From contig CAVUUY010000016.1 of assembly GCA_963744915.1 (NCBI GenBank), forward strand, positions 1 to 64,000: a DNA stretch of 64,000 bases. The letters are read 5' to 3'. The position numbers and the translations under genes are program-made. The DNA is from DATAFF01 sp963744915. GTDB lineage: Bacteria; Pseudomonadota; Alphaproteobacteria; Rhizobiales; Aestuariivirgaceae. A model generated the notes under the pieces. That model was not told where the DNA came from. It ran no database searches and saw nothing but the letters and a program-made list of their open reading frames with translations. This document shows positions 7,842 to 16,671 of this stretch, in pieces (positions within the stretch are counted from its first letter, which is position 1; each line of letters opens with the position of its first letter).

Positions 7842-9446
7842 ATGCAGCACCCCAAAGAGACCGAGGCGCTGATCATCGGCGCGGGTCTGTCCGGTGCGGT
7901 GATGGCAACAGCACTGGCGCGTGCCGGCGTCAAGGTCACCTGCCTGGAGCAGGGTGTGCGCTGGCACGCCGAGGACTATCGCGGTCGCCACGAGGATTGG
8001 GAGCTCGCGAGCTTCGGCCCTTGGCATGGCAGCCCCAATATTCGCGGTGGCATCGACGATTATCCGATCGAGGACGTCGACTCGGACATGAAGCCGATGC
8101 TGTTCAACGGCGTCGGCGGCAGCACGATCCTTTATGGGGCTCACTGGATGCGGTTTCTGCCGTCGGATTTTCGAGTGCGATCGCTTGACGGCGTGGCCGA
8201 TGATTGGCCGATCTCCTATGCGGAACTTGCGCCATGGTATGACGAGGCCGACAGGCAGTTCGGTGCATCCGGTCTCGCCGGCGATCCCGCCTATCCCGAT
8301 CGCCCCGACTACCCGCTGCCGCCGCTGCCGGTCGGCAAGGGCGGGCAGAAAGTCGCCGCCGCGCATGCGCGGCTCGGTTGGCATTGGTGGCCGGGCTCGA
8401 ACGCCATTGCGTCGCGTCCCTATGATGGCCGGCGACAATGCGTGCAGCGCAGCACCTGCGGCATCGGTTGCAACGAGGGTGCCAAGGCCTCGGTCGATGT
8501 TACCCATTGGCCTAAAGCCGAGGCGGCCGGCGCACAGCTTCTGACCAAGGCACGGGTGCTCGAGGTTTGCGTCGATCCGGCGGATCGGGCGAACGGTGCC
8601 ATTTACCTCGACAGCGAGGGCAATCGACACCGGATCATCAGCGACATCGTAATCGTCGCTGCTAACGCCATCGGCAGCGCACGTCTGCTGCTCGCCTCGC
8701 GATCCGGACGTCATCCCGACGGCCTCGCCAATCGATCCGGCCTGGTCGGGAAGCGTCTCATGCTACATCCCTTCACCCGGGTCGTCGGTTTCTTCGATGA
8801 GCCGCTCGACAGCTGGCAAGGCCATTGGGGCCAAAGCCTTTACTCCCTGGAATTTGCCGAGACACAACCATCGCGGGGCTTCGTGCGTGGAGCAAAATGG
8901 AACCTCACGCCGACCGGAGGGCCTTTGACGGCAGCGACCTTTCCCTGGTCGGGTGAACGCATCTGGGGCGCGGCGATACATGATCACGTCCGGAAGTGGC
9001 TCGGCCGCTCCCTCATCTGGGGACTTTCCTGCGAGGATCTCCCGGAGGAGGAAAACCGCGTCATGCTCGGCGAAGGGCGCGGCGAGGATCTGCCAATTCC
9101 GGTGCTCCACTATCGGATCGCCGACAATGCGCGAGCAATGCTCGCCTTCAATGCCGCGCGTGCCGCCGAGTTGTTCGAGGCAGCCGGCGCCGTCAGCACC
9201 GTTGCACCACCGTTGATGCCCGAATTCGGCTGGCATGTGCTCGGCACCTGCCGCATGGGCGATGATCCCGATAGAGCCGTCGTCGATCGGTGGGGCCAGT
9301 CACACGATCATCGCGGGTTGTACCTGGCCGACAGCAGCGTTTTTGTCACCGGATCGTCGGTGAACCCTGCGGCAACGGTGGCAGCGCTGTCGCTGCGAGC
9401 GGCGGATCATATTCTGCGGACCCGCGGTGCTGGAGATTCGGCATGA
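7842..9446 (+). CDS. GMC-family FAD oxidoreductase, gluconate-2-dehydrogenase large-subunit type
   Basis: A 534-residue GMC oxidoreductase. The ADP-binding motif IIGAGLSG is near residue 10, there is a mid-domain GGSTILYGAHWMRF segment, and the C-terminal signature has the catalytic His region (FGWHVLGTCRMG) and the family end motif (YLADSSVFVTGSSVNPAATVAAL). These enzymes oxidise alcohols or sugars, often feeding a cytochrome partner. There is no signal peptide or Tat motif at this N-terminus, so the protein as read is cytoplasmic unless carried by its partner. ATG 7842 follows GGCGGGA. The small partner at 9443 overlaps by ATGA, as in gluconate-2-dehydrogenase-like gene pairs. Confidence 0.85.
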   Translation: MQHPKETEALIIGAGLSGAVMATALARAGVKVTCLEQGVRWHAEDYRGRHEDWELASFGPWHGSPNIRGGIDDYPIEDVDSDMKPMLFNGVGGSTILYGAHWMRFLPSDFRVRSLDGVADDWPISYAELAPWYDEADRQFGASGLAGDPAYPDRPDYPLPPLPVGKGGQKVAAAHARLGWHWWPGSNAIASRPYDGRRQCVQRSTCGIGCNEGAKASVDVTHWPKAEAAGAQLLTKARVLEVCVDPADRANGAIYLDSEGNRHRIISDIVIVAANAIGSARLLLASRSGRHPDGLANRSGLVGKRLMLHPFTRVVGFFDEPLDSWQGHWGQSLYSLEFAETQPSRGFVRGAKWNLTPTGGPLTAATFPWSGERIWGAAIHDHVRKWLGRSLIWGLSCEDLPEEENRVMLGEGRGEDLPIPVLHYRIADNARAMLAFNAARAAELFEAAGAVSTVAPPLMPEFGWHVLGTCRMGDDPDRAVVDRWGQSHDHRGLYLADSSVFVTGSSVNPAATVAALSLRAADHILRTRGAGDSA

Positions 9447-9865
9447 CGGGAATCGACGATCATGCGCTGGCTGCCCGCTTCGCGATGATCGCCGATTGCA
9501 TGATACCGCCGTCCGATGACATGCCGTCGGCGAGCGATGCCGGCGTGAGCGATCTGCTTCACCGCAAGCTCGCCCGCTACCGTCCCGATCTCGTCGCGGC
9601 GATCGGCGCGATCCTTTGCCGAGATATTTCGCGGTCGCCCAAGGACTTCGTCGGTCGGCTCGAGGTCGAGGATCCGCCAGCCTTTCTGCAGCTTTTCCTG
9701 GCGGTGGCCGGCGCCTACTATCTATCGCCGGAGGTCCGCAAACGCATCGGCTATCCAGGCCAGCAGGCGCAGATGCTGCCGCGCGAGGGCATCGGCGTCG
9801 AAGACCTGCTCGAAGGGATGCTCGACGCGCCCAAGAGGTTCCGGCTGCCGGGCGAGGACATCTGA
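9443..9865 (+). CDS. small partner of the GMC oxidoreductase, gluconate-2-dehydrogenase subunit-3-like
   Basis: A 140-residue mostly helical protein coupled to the GMC oxidoreductase by a four-base overlap. It contains a YYLSPEVRKRIGYPGQ segment, typical of small subunits (subunit 3-like) that accompany GMC dehydrogenases, and a starting segment with a metal-independent MIPPSD motif also seen in that family. It has no Tat signal, whereas classical gluconate dehydrogenase subunit 3 carries the export signal for the complex. The role is probably assembly or stability of the large subunit. The family call rests on context plus short motifs. Confidence 0.6.
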   Translation: MTGIDDHALAARFAMIADCMIPPSDDMPSASDAGVSDLLHRKLARYRPDLVAAIGAILCRDISRSPKDFVGRLEVEDPPAFLQLFLAVAGAYYLSPEVRKRIGYPGQQAQMLPREGIGVEDLLEGMLDAPKRFRLPGEDI

Positions 9866-9866
9866 G

Positions 9867-10550
9867 ATGGATCTCAGCGTCTTCACCAATTTCGATTTCA
9901 GCGTGATCTGGCGCTACCTCCCTGCCCTGCTCAAGGGTCTGTGGACAAATTGCATTCTGACCGCCCTCGGATTCCTCTGCGGCGGCATCGTGCTCGGCAC
10001 CTTACTCGCTTTCGGCAACATGGCGCGGCTTCGCATCATTCGCTGGCCGGCATTTCTGTTCGTCGAGTTCTGGCGTTCGACACCACTTCTCGTTCAGGCG
10101 GTCTGGATGCATTTCGCCTTCCCGGTGCTGACCGGATTCTCGACGACACCGTTTCAGAGCGGGCTGCTGGCCCTCATCTTCAATGTCTCCGCCTATTGCA
10201 GCGAGATCATTCGCGCCGGGATCATGGGCGTGCCACGCGGGCAGTACGAGGCCGCCCGGGCGCTTGGTCTGTCGGCTCCCGTCACCTGGTGGAAGGTGAT
10301 CCGGCCCCAGGCCATCCGCCTCATCGTTCCGCCTCTGACCGGCACCGTCATCAGCATCTTCAAGGCCACGGCGATCCTGTCCATTCTGGCGATCAACGAC
10401 CTCATGCGGGCAGCCGCCCGTATCAGCTCCTATACCATCCGCCCTGTCGAGATCTACACCACCGCCGCCATTCTTGCGCTGATGACCGGGCTGGCGATCA
10501 CCTGGATCGGCTCGCGCGCCGAAATCCATTACCGGCGTCAGGAGCGCTAG
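9867..10550 (+). CDS. polar amino acid ABC transporter permease (HisM/GlnP type)
   Basis: A 227-residue inner-membrane permease with about five transmembrane segments. The early ALLKGLWTNCILTALGF helix and the EAA-type cytoplasmic loop (YEAARALGLSAPVTWWKVIRPQAIR) are diagnostic of the HisMQ/GlnP branch. It starts one base after the preceding stop codon. It pairs with the permease at 10555 and the binding protein at 11240. No cognate ATPase gene is found between 9.8 and 12.1 kb or elsewhere in this operon; the only nearby ATPase belongs to the BMP system. Confidence 0.9.
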   Translation: MDLSVFTNFDFSVIWRYLPALLKGLWTNCILTALGFLCGGIVLGTLLAFGNMARLRIIRWPAFLFVEFWRSTPLLVQAVWMHFAFPVLTGFSTTPFQSGLLALIFNVSAYCSEIIRAGIMGVPRGQYEAARALGLSAPVTWWKVIRPQAIRLIVPPLTGTVISIFKATAILSILAINDLMRAAARISSYTIRPVEIYTTAAILALMTGLAITWIGSRAEIHYRRQER

Positions 10551-10554
10551 CAAG

Positions 10555-11214
10555 GTGGAGTTCCAGTTCTCGGTATTGGCGAACCACTACCCCGCGCTCA
10601 TCCAAGGCGGGCTTGTAACCCTGCTCATCACCGCAATCGCCCTGGCGATCGGCCTGGCGATGGGTGCGGTGCTCTGTGCGGGCCGACTCCTGCGCGGATC
10701 GGCGTTCGACCGGCTCGCGCTCACCTATATCAGCTTCTTCCGCACCACGCCGGAGATGGTCCTGATCTTCTGGAGCTATTTCTGCATACCGCTGATCTTT
10801 CACATCAGGGTGTCGGGATTGCTCGTCGGCAGCGTCGTGCTCGGTCTGGTTGCTGCAGCCTATTTCGCAGAAATCTTCCGGGCCGGCATCGAGGGCGTCG
10901 CGCGCGGTCAGGTCGAAGCAGGGCGTTCGCTTGGCCTTCGCGGCTTTCCGCAATGGCGTTATGTCATCCTCCCGCAGGCGTTGCGCCTGATGATCCCACC
11001 GCTCGTCAACTACTTCACCGAGCTCATCAAGAACACGACATTGCTTGCCGGCATCGGCGTCGCGGAGCTGTCGCTCGAGGCATATCTGCTCGGCGGTCAG
11101 ACCTACCGTTATGTCGAGCTTCTGAGCGCTATCGCGCTCGTCTATTTCGCGGTGATCTTCCCTATCAGCCTGTGGTCGCGGCTGCTCGAGGCGAAAACCC
11201 GAGCGGCTTCATGA
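10555..11214 (+). CDS. polar amino acid ABC transporter permease, second subunit
   Basis: A 219-residue permease homologous to its neighbour. It opens with a hydrophobic helix (GGLVTLLITAIALAIGLAM) and carries the EAA loop (QVEAGRSLGLRGFPQWRYVILPQALR). The GTG start at 10555 has AGGAGC about ten bases upstream inside the previous gene. Together with 9867-10550 it would form the heterodimeric channel of a polar amino acid importer. The order permease, permease, binding protein without ATPase suggests the pump recruits an ATPase encoded elsewhere. Confidence 0.9.
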   Translation: MEFQFSVLANHYPALIQGGLVTLLITAIALAIGLAMGAVLCAGRLLRGSAFDRLALTYISFFRTTPEMVLIFWSYFCIPLIFHIRVSGLLVGSVVLGLVAAAYFAEIFRAGIEGVARGQVEAGRSLGLRGFPQWRYVILPQALRLMIPPLVNYFTELIKNTTLLAGIGVAELSLEAYLLGGQTYRYVELLSAIALVYFAVIFPISLWSRLLEAKTRAAS

Positions 11215-11239
11215 GTTCTGTCAAGGAGAGGAAACGAAA

Positions 11240-12049
11240 ATGATCTGGCGTTCGATTGTCAATTGCCTGGCCATCACTGCAACCGCGTTGCTGCTTGCCG
11301 GCGCCGCGCAAGGCGACGAGATCGCCGATATCAAGGCGCGCGGGACCCTCAAGGTCGGCATGGCCGAGAGCCCGCCCTGGCAATCGCCCGATCCGGCATC
11401 GGGCGAATATGAAGGCTTCAATGTCGATATGGCCAAGCGGGTCGCCGAGGTCATGGAGGTCAAGCTGGAAATCGTTCCGGCAACATGGTCGACGCTGATC
11501 CCCGGCCTGGAGGCCAAGCAGTATGATGTCGTGTTCGCAAACCTCTTTGCAACGCCGAAGCGAGCTCTCGTCGTGAACTTCACGGAGCCCTATTCCAATT
11601 ATGGCTTCCATGTCGTCGTCACGGCCTCGAGCCCCATCAAATCGCTCGAGGATCTCAACAAGGACACCGTCACCTTCGTCGGCATGAGCGGCACGGTCGA
11701 GGAGAGCTACCCGAAGGAGGTGTTCCCCAACGCCAAGGTGCGCGGCATCGCCAACAACGATGTCGCGGCCTGGATCGGCGAGGTCGCTTCGGGCCAGGCG
11801 GATGCTGCCTTTCTCGATCCCGGAACGCTGCGCCTCATCAGCGCCAAGAACCCCGATCTCAAGAACAAGATCCGCATATTGAATGATGAGACAAAGCTGC
11901 TGAAGCCGGTCGGGCTTGCCTACGCGGTGCGGCCCGACGATGCGCACCTGCTTCAGTTCCTCAACACCTTCATCCGCGATTTTGTCCGCAACGGCGAGAA
12001 CGTAACCTTGCGGGACAAGTGGTTCGAAGAGCTTGCAAAGCGGCAGTGA
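11240..12049 (+). CDS. amino acid ABC transporter substrate-binding protein (SBP_bac_3)
   Basis: A 269-residue periplasmic binding protein. It has a Sec signal peptide (residues 1-23, ending near AQGDE) and a family 3 solute-binding fold: GTLKVGMAESPPWQ at the start of lobe 1, the YDVVFANLFATPKRALVVNFTEPY hinge region, and a C-terminal LRDKWFEEL segment. It is preceded by AAGGAGAGGAAACG. These proteins bind polar or charged amino acids. The diaminopropionate ammonia-lyase-like gene downstream makes a diamino or amino acid ligand plausible. Confidence 0.9.
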   Translation: MIWRSIVNCLAITATALLLAGAAQGDEIADIKARGTLKVGMAESPPWQSPDPASGEYEGFNVDMAKRVAEVMEVKLEIVPATWSTLIPGLEAKQYDVVFANLFATPKRALVVNFTEPYSNYGFHVVVTASSPIKSLEDLNKDTVTFVGMSGTVEESYPKEVFPNAKVRGIANNDVAAWIGEVASGQADAAFLDPGTLRLISAKNPDLKNKIRILNDETKLLKPVGLAYAVRPDDAHLLQFLNTFIRDFVRNGENVTLRDKWFEELAKRQ

Positions 12050-12066
12050 GCCTGGGGCACGACGCC

Positions 12067-13284
12067 ATGGAGATTGAAACTCATGGGGCTCGTCACGTCC
12101 ACAACAAGCTGGTCGGAAGCGAGCCCCCGCCTGCCGAAACCCGGATCTTCACCCTCGGGACGATGTCCGCCGCCATGGCGGAGATCGCCTCATGGCCGGG
12201 CTACGCGCCGACGCCCCTTGTCAGTCTTCCGGCGCTCGCCAAGGCGCTCGACGTCGGGCAGATCCTCTACAAGGACGAGAGCAGGCGCTTCGGCCTGATG
12301 AGCTTCAAGGCGCTGGGTGGCGCCTATGCCGTGCTCGGGGCTGTGCGCTCCCACCTGCGATCCCGTGGCATCGATAGCGTCAGCACCGGCAAATTGCTCG
12401 CGGGCGGGCATCGGGCGCTGGCACGCGAAATCACCGTCGTCTCGGCGACCGACGGAAATCATGGCCGCTCGGTTGCCTGGGGCGCCGAGATGTTCGGTGC
12501 ACGATGCAAAATCTATCTCCACTCGCATGTCAGCAAGGACCGCGAAAAGGAAATCGCCCGGTTCGGCGCCGAGATCGTGCGCATCGCAGGTGGTTATGAC
12601 GAGTCTGTCCGTCAGTGTGCTGCCGATGCCGCGCGCAATGGCTGGATCCTCGTGGCCGATACGAATTCGGGCAGCGGGGATCCGGCAATGCCGTCGCTGG
12701 TCATGCAGGGCTATACAGTGATGGTTGAAGAGCTGATCACCCAGCTTGCGGCCGACCATCCGACCCATCTCTTCGTTCAGGGCGGTGTCGGTGGCATCGC
12801 TGCAGCGGTGGCCGGCCATTTCAACAATCGCTATGGCGAGCAGAGACCGCGGATAATCGTGGTCGAGCCGATCAATGCCGACTGCATCTTCCGGTCGATT
12901 GCGGCCGGTCGGCCGACAGCAATCGCCGGCAGTGTGGAGACGTTCATGGCCTGCCTCGCAGCCGGGGAAGTCTCGCCGCTGGCATGGCCATATCTCAAAT
13001 GGTCGATCGACGACGTGATCGCGCTTCCGGAGAAGACAGCGCCCGCCGCGATGCGTCTGCTGGCGAAAGGTGTCGGAGGCGACCAGCCGCTGGTGTCGGG
13101 TGAATCGGGCTGCGTCGCGGTGGCAGGGCTGATCGAGGCGGCATCCGATCCGAAGCTGCGATCCTCGCTAGGCCTCGCCCAGGATTCCATCGTCGTCACG
13201 ATCGGCAGCGAAGGTGCAACCGATCCGTCCACCTATCGACGGGTGGTCGGACGAATGGCCGACCAGGTCGGCACAATCTTGTAG
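12067..13284 (+). CDS. dpaL: PLP-dependent diaminopropionate ammonia-lyase-like enzyme
   Basis: A 405-residue fold-type II PLP enzyme. The Schiff-base lysine is K81 in MSFKALGGAYA, followed by a TDGNHGRSVAWGA phosphate-side motif and a glycine-rich VQGGVGGIA loop that cups the PLP phosphate. Length and motif spacing fit diaminopropionate ammonia-lyase better than threonine dehydratase, since there is no ACT domain. That reaction yields pyruvate and two ammonia. ATG 12067 was chosen over 12019, which would overlap the binding protein by about 30 bases. Position after an amino acid importer supports a catabolic role. Substrate could differ from diaminopropionate. Confidence 0.75.
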   Translation: MEIETHGARHVHNKLVGSEPPPAETRIFTLGTMSAAMAEIASWPGYAPTPLVSLPALAKALDVGQILYKDESRRFGLMSFKALGGAYAVLGAVRSHLRSRGIDSVSTGKLLAGGHRALAREITVVSATDGNHGRSVAWGAEMFGARCKIYLHSHVSKDREKEIARFGAEIVRIAGGYDESVRQCAADAARNGWILVADTNSGSGDPAMPSLVMQGYTVMVEELITQLAADHPTHLFVQGGVGGIAAAVAGHFNNRYGEQRPRIIVVEPINADCIFRSIAAGRPTAIAGSVETFMACLAAGEVSPLAWPYLKWSIDDVIALPEKTAPAAMRLLAKGVGGDQPLVSGESGCVAVAGLIEAASDPKLRSSLGLAQDSIVVTIGSEGATDPSTYRRVVGRMADQVGTIL

Positions 13285-13295
13285 GAGACCGAAAC

Positions 13296-14072
13296 GTGGG
13301 CAATCTTCTCGATGGCAAGGTGGCCTTTATCACCGGCGGGGCGCAAGGCATAGGCTTGGCGGTTGCGCAGGCCTTTGTTGCGCATGGTGCATCGGTCTGC
13401 GTCGCCGACATCGCGTCGGACAAGGTCGAGCAGACCGCCAAGAAGATCGGGCCGCGCGCCAAGGGGATATCGCTGGACGTGACCGATGAGGACGCAACCA
13501 TCGGCGCAGCCGACGATATGGTCCGTCATTTCGGCCGGGTGGATATTGTCGTGCCCAATGCCGGCATATTGGTTCTCAAGCACGTGGTGGATACCACCAC
13601 CGCCGAATTCCGCAAGGTCGTCGATGTCAATCTGACGGGCGCGTTCATCACCGCCAAGGTCTTCGCGCGCAAGCTCATCGACCAGGGCCAGGGCGGCCGG
13701 ATCGTGCTGACATCTTCGCTCTTCGGTCTGCGAGGGGGACGGGAAAACGGTGCCTACTCCGCCGCCAAATTCGGTATGGTGGGGTTGATGGAATGCCTCG
13801 CCGCCGAGCTTGCCTCCCACGACATCACGGCCAATTGCGTCTGTCCGGGGCAGATGGATACCGACATGATACGCCAGTTGTTTCGCGATCGGGCGGCAAT
13901 GCGCGGCATCAGCGAGCATGACGTGCGCAAAACGCTCGAGAGCCGCATTCCGGCCGGCCATCTCGGCACGATGGACGAACTTGCGGGGACTTATGTCTAT
14001 CTTGCGTCCGATCTCAGCCGCTATGTAACCGGTCAGTCGATCGTGGTCGATGGTGGTTGGCAGGTGGGCTGA
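13296..14072 (+). CDS. short-chain dehydrogenase/reductase
   Basis: A 258-residue classical SDR. The cofactor motif TGGAQGIG is near the N-terminus, and an acidic residue after the second strand (VADI) suggests NAD preference. NAGIL is present, and the active site is the Ser in LTSSLFG with Tyr154 and Lys158 (YSAAK). It resembles sorbitol or 3-oxoacyl-ACP reductase-type SDRs; the substrate cannot be set from sequence. The GTG start at 13296 has AGGAG upstream. It continues the operon from the PLP enzyme after 11 bases and precedes a BMP-type importer. Confidence 0.88.
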   Translation: MGNLLDGKVAFITGGAQGIGLAVAQAFVAHGASVCVADIASDKVEQTAKKIGPRAKGISLDVTDEDATIGAADDMVRHFGRVDIVVPNAGILVLKHVVDTTTAEFRKVVDVNLTGAFITAKVFARKLIDQGQGGRIVLTSSLFGLRGGRENGAYSAAKFGMVGLMECLAAELASHDITANCVCPGQMDTDMIRQLFRDRAAMRGISEHDVRKTLESRIPAGHLGTMDELAGTYVYLASDLSRYVTGQSIVVDGGWQVG

Positions 14073-14122
14073 CCGCGGGAGATGTGTCAGAAATTTCATT
14101 GCGGTGAACAAGGAGGAAATCC

Positions 14123-15121
14123 ATGAAGATGAACCGCAGATCGATGATGGTGGTGCTCGGCTCGGCAGGGGCGCTGGCCGCCGCCGGCAATCGGCGCGTG
14201 TTGGCGCAGGCGAAGCCGATGCGGATTCGCGGCTTGTTCGAAACGCCGATGGAGGAGCCGTTCGTCACCCAGCTCCACTTGGCGATGACGCGCGCTGCCA
14301 AGGAAAACGCCCTCGACTACAAATATTCCGAGTCGGTCAAGGCCGGCGACTTCTCGCGGGTGCTCCGCGAATGGTGCGAGGACGGGGTCGAGCTCATCGT
14401 CGGCGATGCCTATGGGACCGAGCAGATCTGCCGACGCGTGGCGAAGGATTATCCGGAGACGGCGTTCACCATGGGCTCGGCCAATGGGCCGACAGAACCG
14501 AATTTCTCGAGCTTCTATGGTCAGAATTACGAGCCGGCCTATCTTGCCGGCATGCTGGCGGCAAAAATGTCCAAGGCCGGCAAGATCGGCGCCGTCTCGG
14601 GTGTCGCCTCGCCAACCAACTGGGCTCTCCTCAACGCCTTCAGGGCCGGCGGCAAGGAAGTCGTGCCCGATGTCCAGTTCAAAGCCGCCTATATCGGGTC
14701 GTTCTTCGATCCTCCCAAGGCAAAGGAAGCGACGATCGCCATGGCAGACCAGGGCGTCGACATGGTTTTTGCCGAGCGCATCGGTGTGATCGAGGCGGCA
14801 GCGGAGCGGAACTTGATTGCGATCGGCAATATGACCGATCAGTCGGCGATCAATCCGGACGTGGTGATCACGAGCGTGATGTGGGACCCCTATCCAATCA
14901 TCAAGGCGTCGGTGGAAGCCGTGAAGGCAAAGAGCTTCAAGGCAACCGACTATAGCAAGCTCGAGAACATCAAGGACGGCGTGAACTATCTCGCGCCTTA
15001 CGGCAAGTTCGAGGACAGGATCCCGGCAGACGTGAAGGCCGCAATAATCGAAAAGTCGAAATCGATCACGGCTGGCAGTTTCAAAGTTCCCTATGATCTG
15101 AGCGAAACCAAGTCGGACTGA
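14123..15121 (+). CDS. BMP-family ABC transporter substrate-binding lipoprotein-like protein
   Basis: A 332-residue binding protein of the BMP (PnrA/Med-like) family. The N-terminus has twin basic residues and a hydrophobic stretch (MKMNRRSMMVVLGSAGALAAA), a Tat-like or Sec signal without an obvious lipobox Cys. The body contains the family segments (WCEDGVELIVGDAYG, NYEPAYLAGMLAAKMSK, and QGVDMVFAERIG). BMP proteins bind purine nucleosides, autoinducer-like or other heterocyclic ligands. It is followed by its ATPase and two permeases, giving a full import system. An AAGGAGG site stands before ATG 14123. Confidence 0.88.
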   Translation: MKMNRRSMMVVLGSAGALAAAGNRRVLAQAKPMRIRGLFETPMEEPFVTQLHLAMTRAAKENALDYKYSESVKAGDFSRVLREWCEDGVELIVGDAYGTEQICRRVAKDYPETAFTMGSANGPTEPNFSSFYGQNYEPAYLAGMLAAKMSKAGKIGAVSGVASPTNWALLNAFRAGGKEVVPDVQFKAAYIGSFFDPPKAKEATIAMADQGVDMVFAERIGVIEAAAERNLIAIGNMTDQSAINPDVVITSVMWDPYPIIKASVEAVKAKSFKATDYSKLENIKDGVNYLAPYGKFEDRIPADVKAAIIEKSKSITAGSFKVPYDLSETKSD

Positions 15122-15138
15122 ACGCCGGGTTTCGGCTC

Positions 15139-16671
15139 GTGTCGGCTCAGTCAGCATTGCTCGAAATATCCGGCGTGACCAAACGCTTCGGGACGGTGCT
15201 TGCCAATCGCGATGTCGATTTTCACCTGAACCGTTCCGAGGTCGTCGGTCTCTTGGGAGAGAATGGCGCCGGCAAGACGACGCTCATGAACATCGCGTTC
15301 GGTCTGTACCGGGCCGACGAAGGGACAATCCGCATCGAGGGAAGGCCCGTCGACATCGTTTCGACGGCGGTGGCGATTGCCAACGGCATCAGCATGGTTC
15401 ACCAGGAGCCACAGGTGGTGAGCCGTCACACGATCCTCGAAAACATCATTGCGGGCGAGGCCGGCAGGCATGGGCTGATCGATTTCAGATCGGCTCTAGA
15501 GAAGCTGGAGAGGATCAGGAGCACCTATGGGCTGCATCTCGATCAGGATCGGCTTGCCTCGAGCCTCGCAGCAGGCGAGAAGCAACGCCTCGAAATCATC
15601 AAGGCGCTGTTTCGCAATGCGCGGATCCTGATTCTCGACGAGCCCACATCGGTCCTGACACCGGTCGAGACCGATGGCCTGTTTCGGGCGATCCACGCCC
15701 TGAAGGCCAACGGCGTCGGCATCGTTTTCATCAGTCACAAGCTGAATGAGGTCCGCACGATCACCGACCGGGTGGTGGTGATGCGCCGCGGCGCCGTTGT
15801 GGGCACGGCAAAGACCGACGCCTCTCTCACCAATGCCGAATTGGCACGGTTGATGTGCGGGCATGAACTCCAACCCACGCAATTGCCGCCAGCGAAGATC
15901 GGTGAGAAGCGCCTGGAGCTCAAGCGCGTCGTGCTTGCCACGGGCGCCGCAAAGGGCGATGCCAGGTCGTTCGACCTGGCGGTCCGCTCGGGTGAAATCG
16001 TCGGTGTGGCCGGCGTTTCCGGCAATGGACAAGTGGCGCTTGCGGAGACGATCGCCGGTCTCCGCAGTCCGAGGAGTGGAGAAGTTCTCCTCGATGATCG
16101 ATCGACAAGCAATTTCGGCCCGCGCGAGCTTCAATCCGCCGGACTGTCCTACATCCCCGAGGACCGGCTCGGCTCCGCTTTTGCCGGGGGGCTGTCGGCG
16201 GCCGAGAACCTCGTGCTGTCGCGCTTTTCATCGCAGCCCTTCTCGCGCTTCGGATGGCTCGATCGCCGCCGCGTCCGGGATTTCGCGGCCCGCGAGATGG
16301 CGGCCTATGATGTGCGGCCACCCGATCCCGATCAGCCCGTCGGATCTTTCTCCGGCGGCAATCAGCAGAAGGCGCTGGTTGCGCGCGAGCTTGCGTTCGC
16401 GCCCCGCATGCTGGTCATTGCCCAACCGACGCGCGGGCTGGATGTCAGCGCCGCCGCCTTCGTTCACGCCCAGCTCGTGCGCGAGCGCAGGAATGGTTGT
16501 GCGATCCTGCTGATCTCGGACGACCTGGCAGAAATTTTCGAGCTGAGCGATCGCATCGTGGCGATGTATGAGGGGACGATAGTCTGCGATCTCGAGCGGC
16601 AGACCGCGACCCTGTCGGCCATCGGGCTTGCCATCAGCGGGGTCGGCACGGCTGTGAGCGCCGCGCCATGA
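15139..16671 (+). CDS. BMP-type ABC importer ATPase with two nucleotide-binding domains
   Basis: A 510-residue double ATPase of the sugar/nucleoside importer type. Domain 1 has Walker A GENGAGKTT, a degenerate signature (LAAGEKQRLEI) and Walker B ILILDEPTSVLTP. Domain 2 has an atypical Walker A (VSGNGQVALAE, no GKT/S lysine), signature FSGGNQQKAL and a Walker B region MLVIAQPTRGLD. The degenerate second site is normal in this family. The GTG start at 15139 lies 17 bases after the binding-protein stop. It powers the permeases at 16668 and 17735. Confidence 0.9.
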   Translation: MSAQSALLEISGVTKRFGTVLANRDVDFHLNRSEVVGLLGENGAGKTTLMNIAFGLYRADEGTIRIEGRPVDIVSTAVAIANGISMVHQEPQVVSRHTILENIIAGEAGRHGLIDFRSALEKLERIRSTYGLHLDQDRLASSLAAGEKQRLEIIKALFRNARILILDEPTSVLTPVETDGLFRAIHALKANGVGIVFISHKLNEVRTITDRVVVMRRGAVVGTAKTDASLTNAELARLMCGHELQPTQLPPAKIGEKRLELKRVVLATGAAKGDARSFDLAVRSGEIVGVAGVSGNGQVALAETIAGLRSPRSGEVLLDDRSTSNFGPRELQSAGLSYIPEDRLGSAFAGGLSAAENLVLSRFSSQPFSRFGWLDRRRVRDFAAREMAAYDVRPPDPDQPVGSFSGGNQQKALVARELAFAPRMLVIAQPTRGLDVSAAAFVHAQLVRERRNGCAILLISDDLAEIFELSDRIVAMYEGTIVCDLERQTATLSAIGLAISGVGTAVSAAP

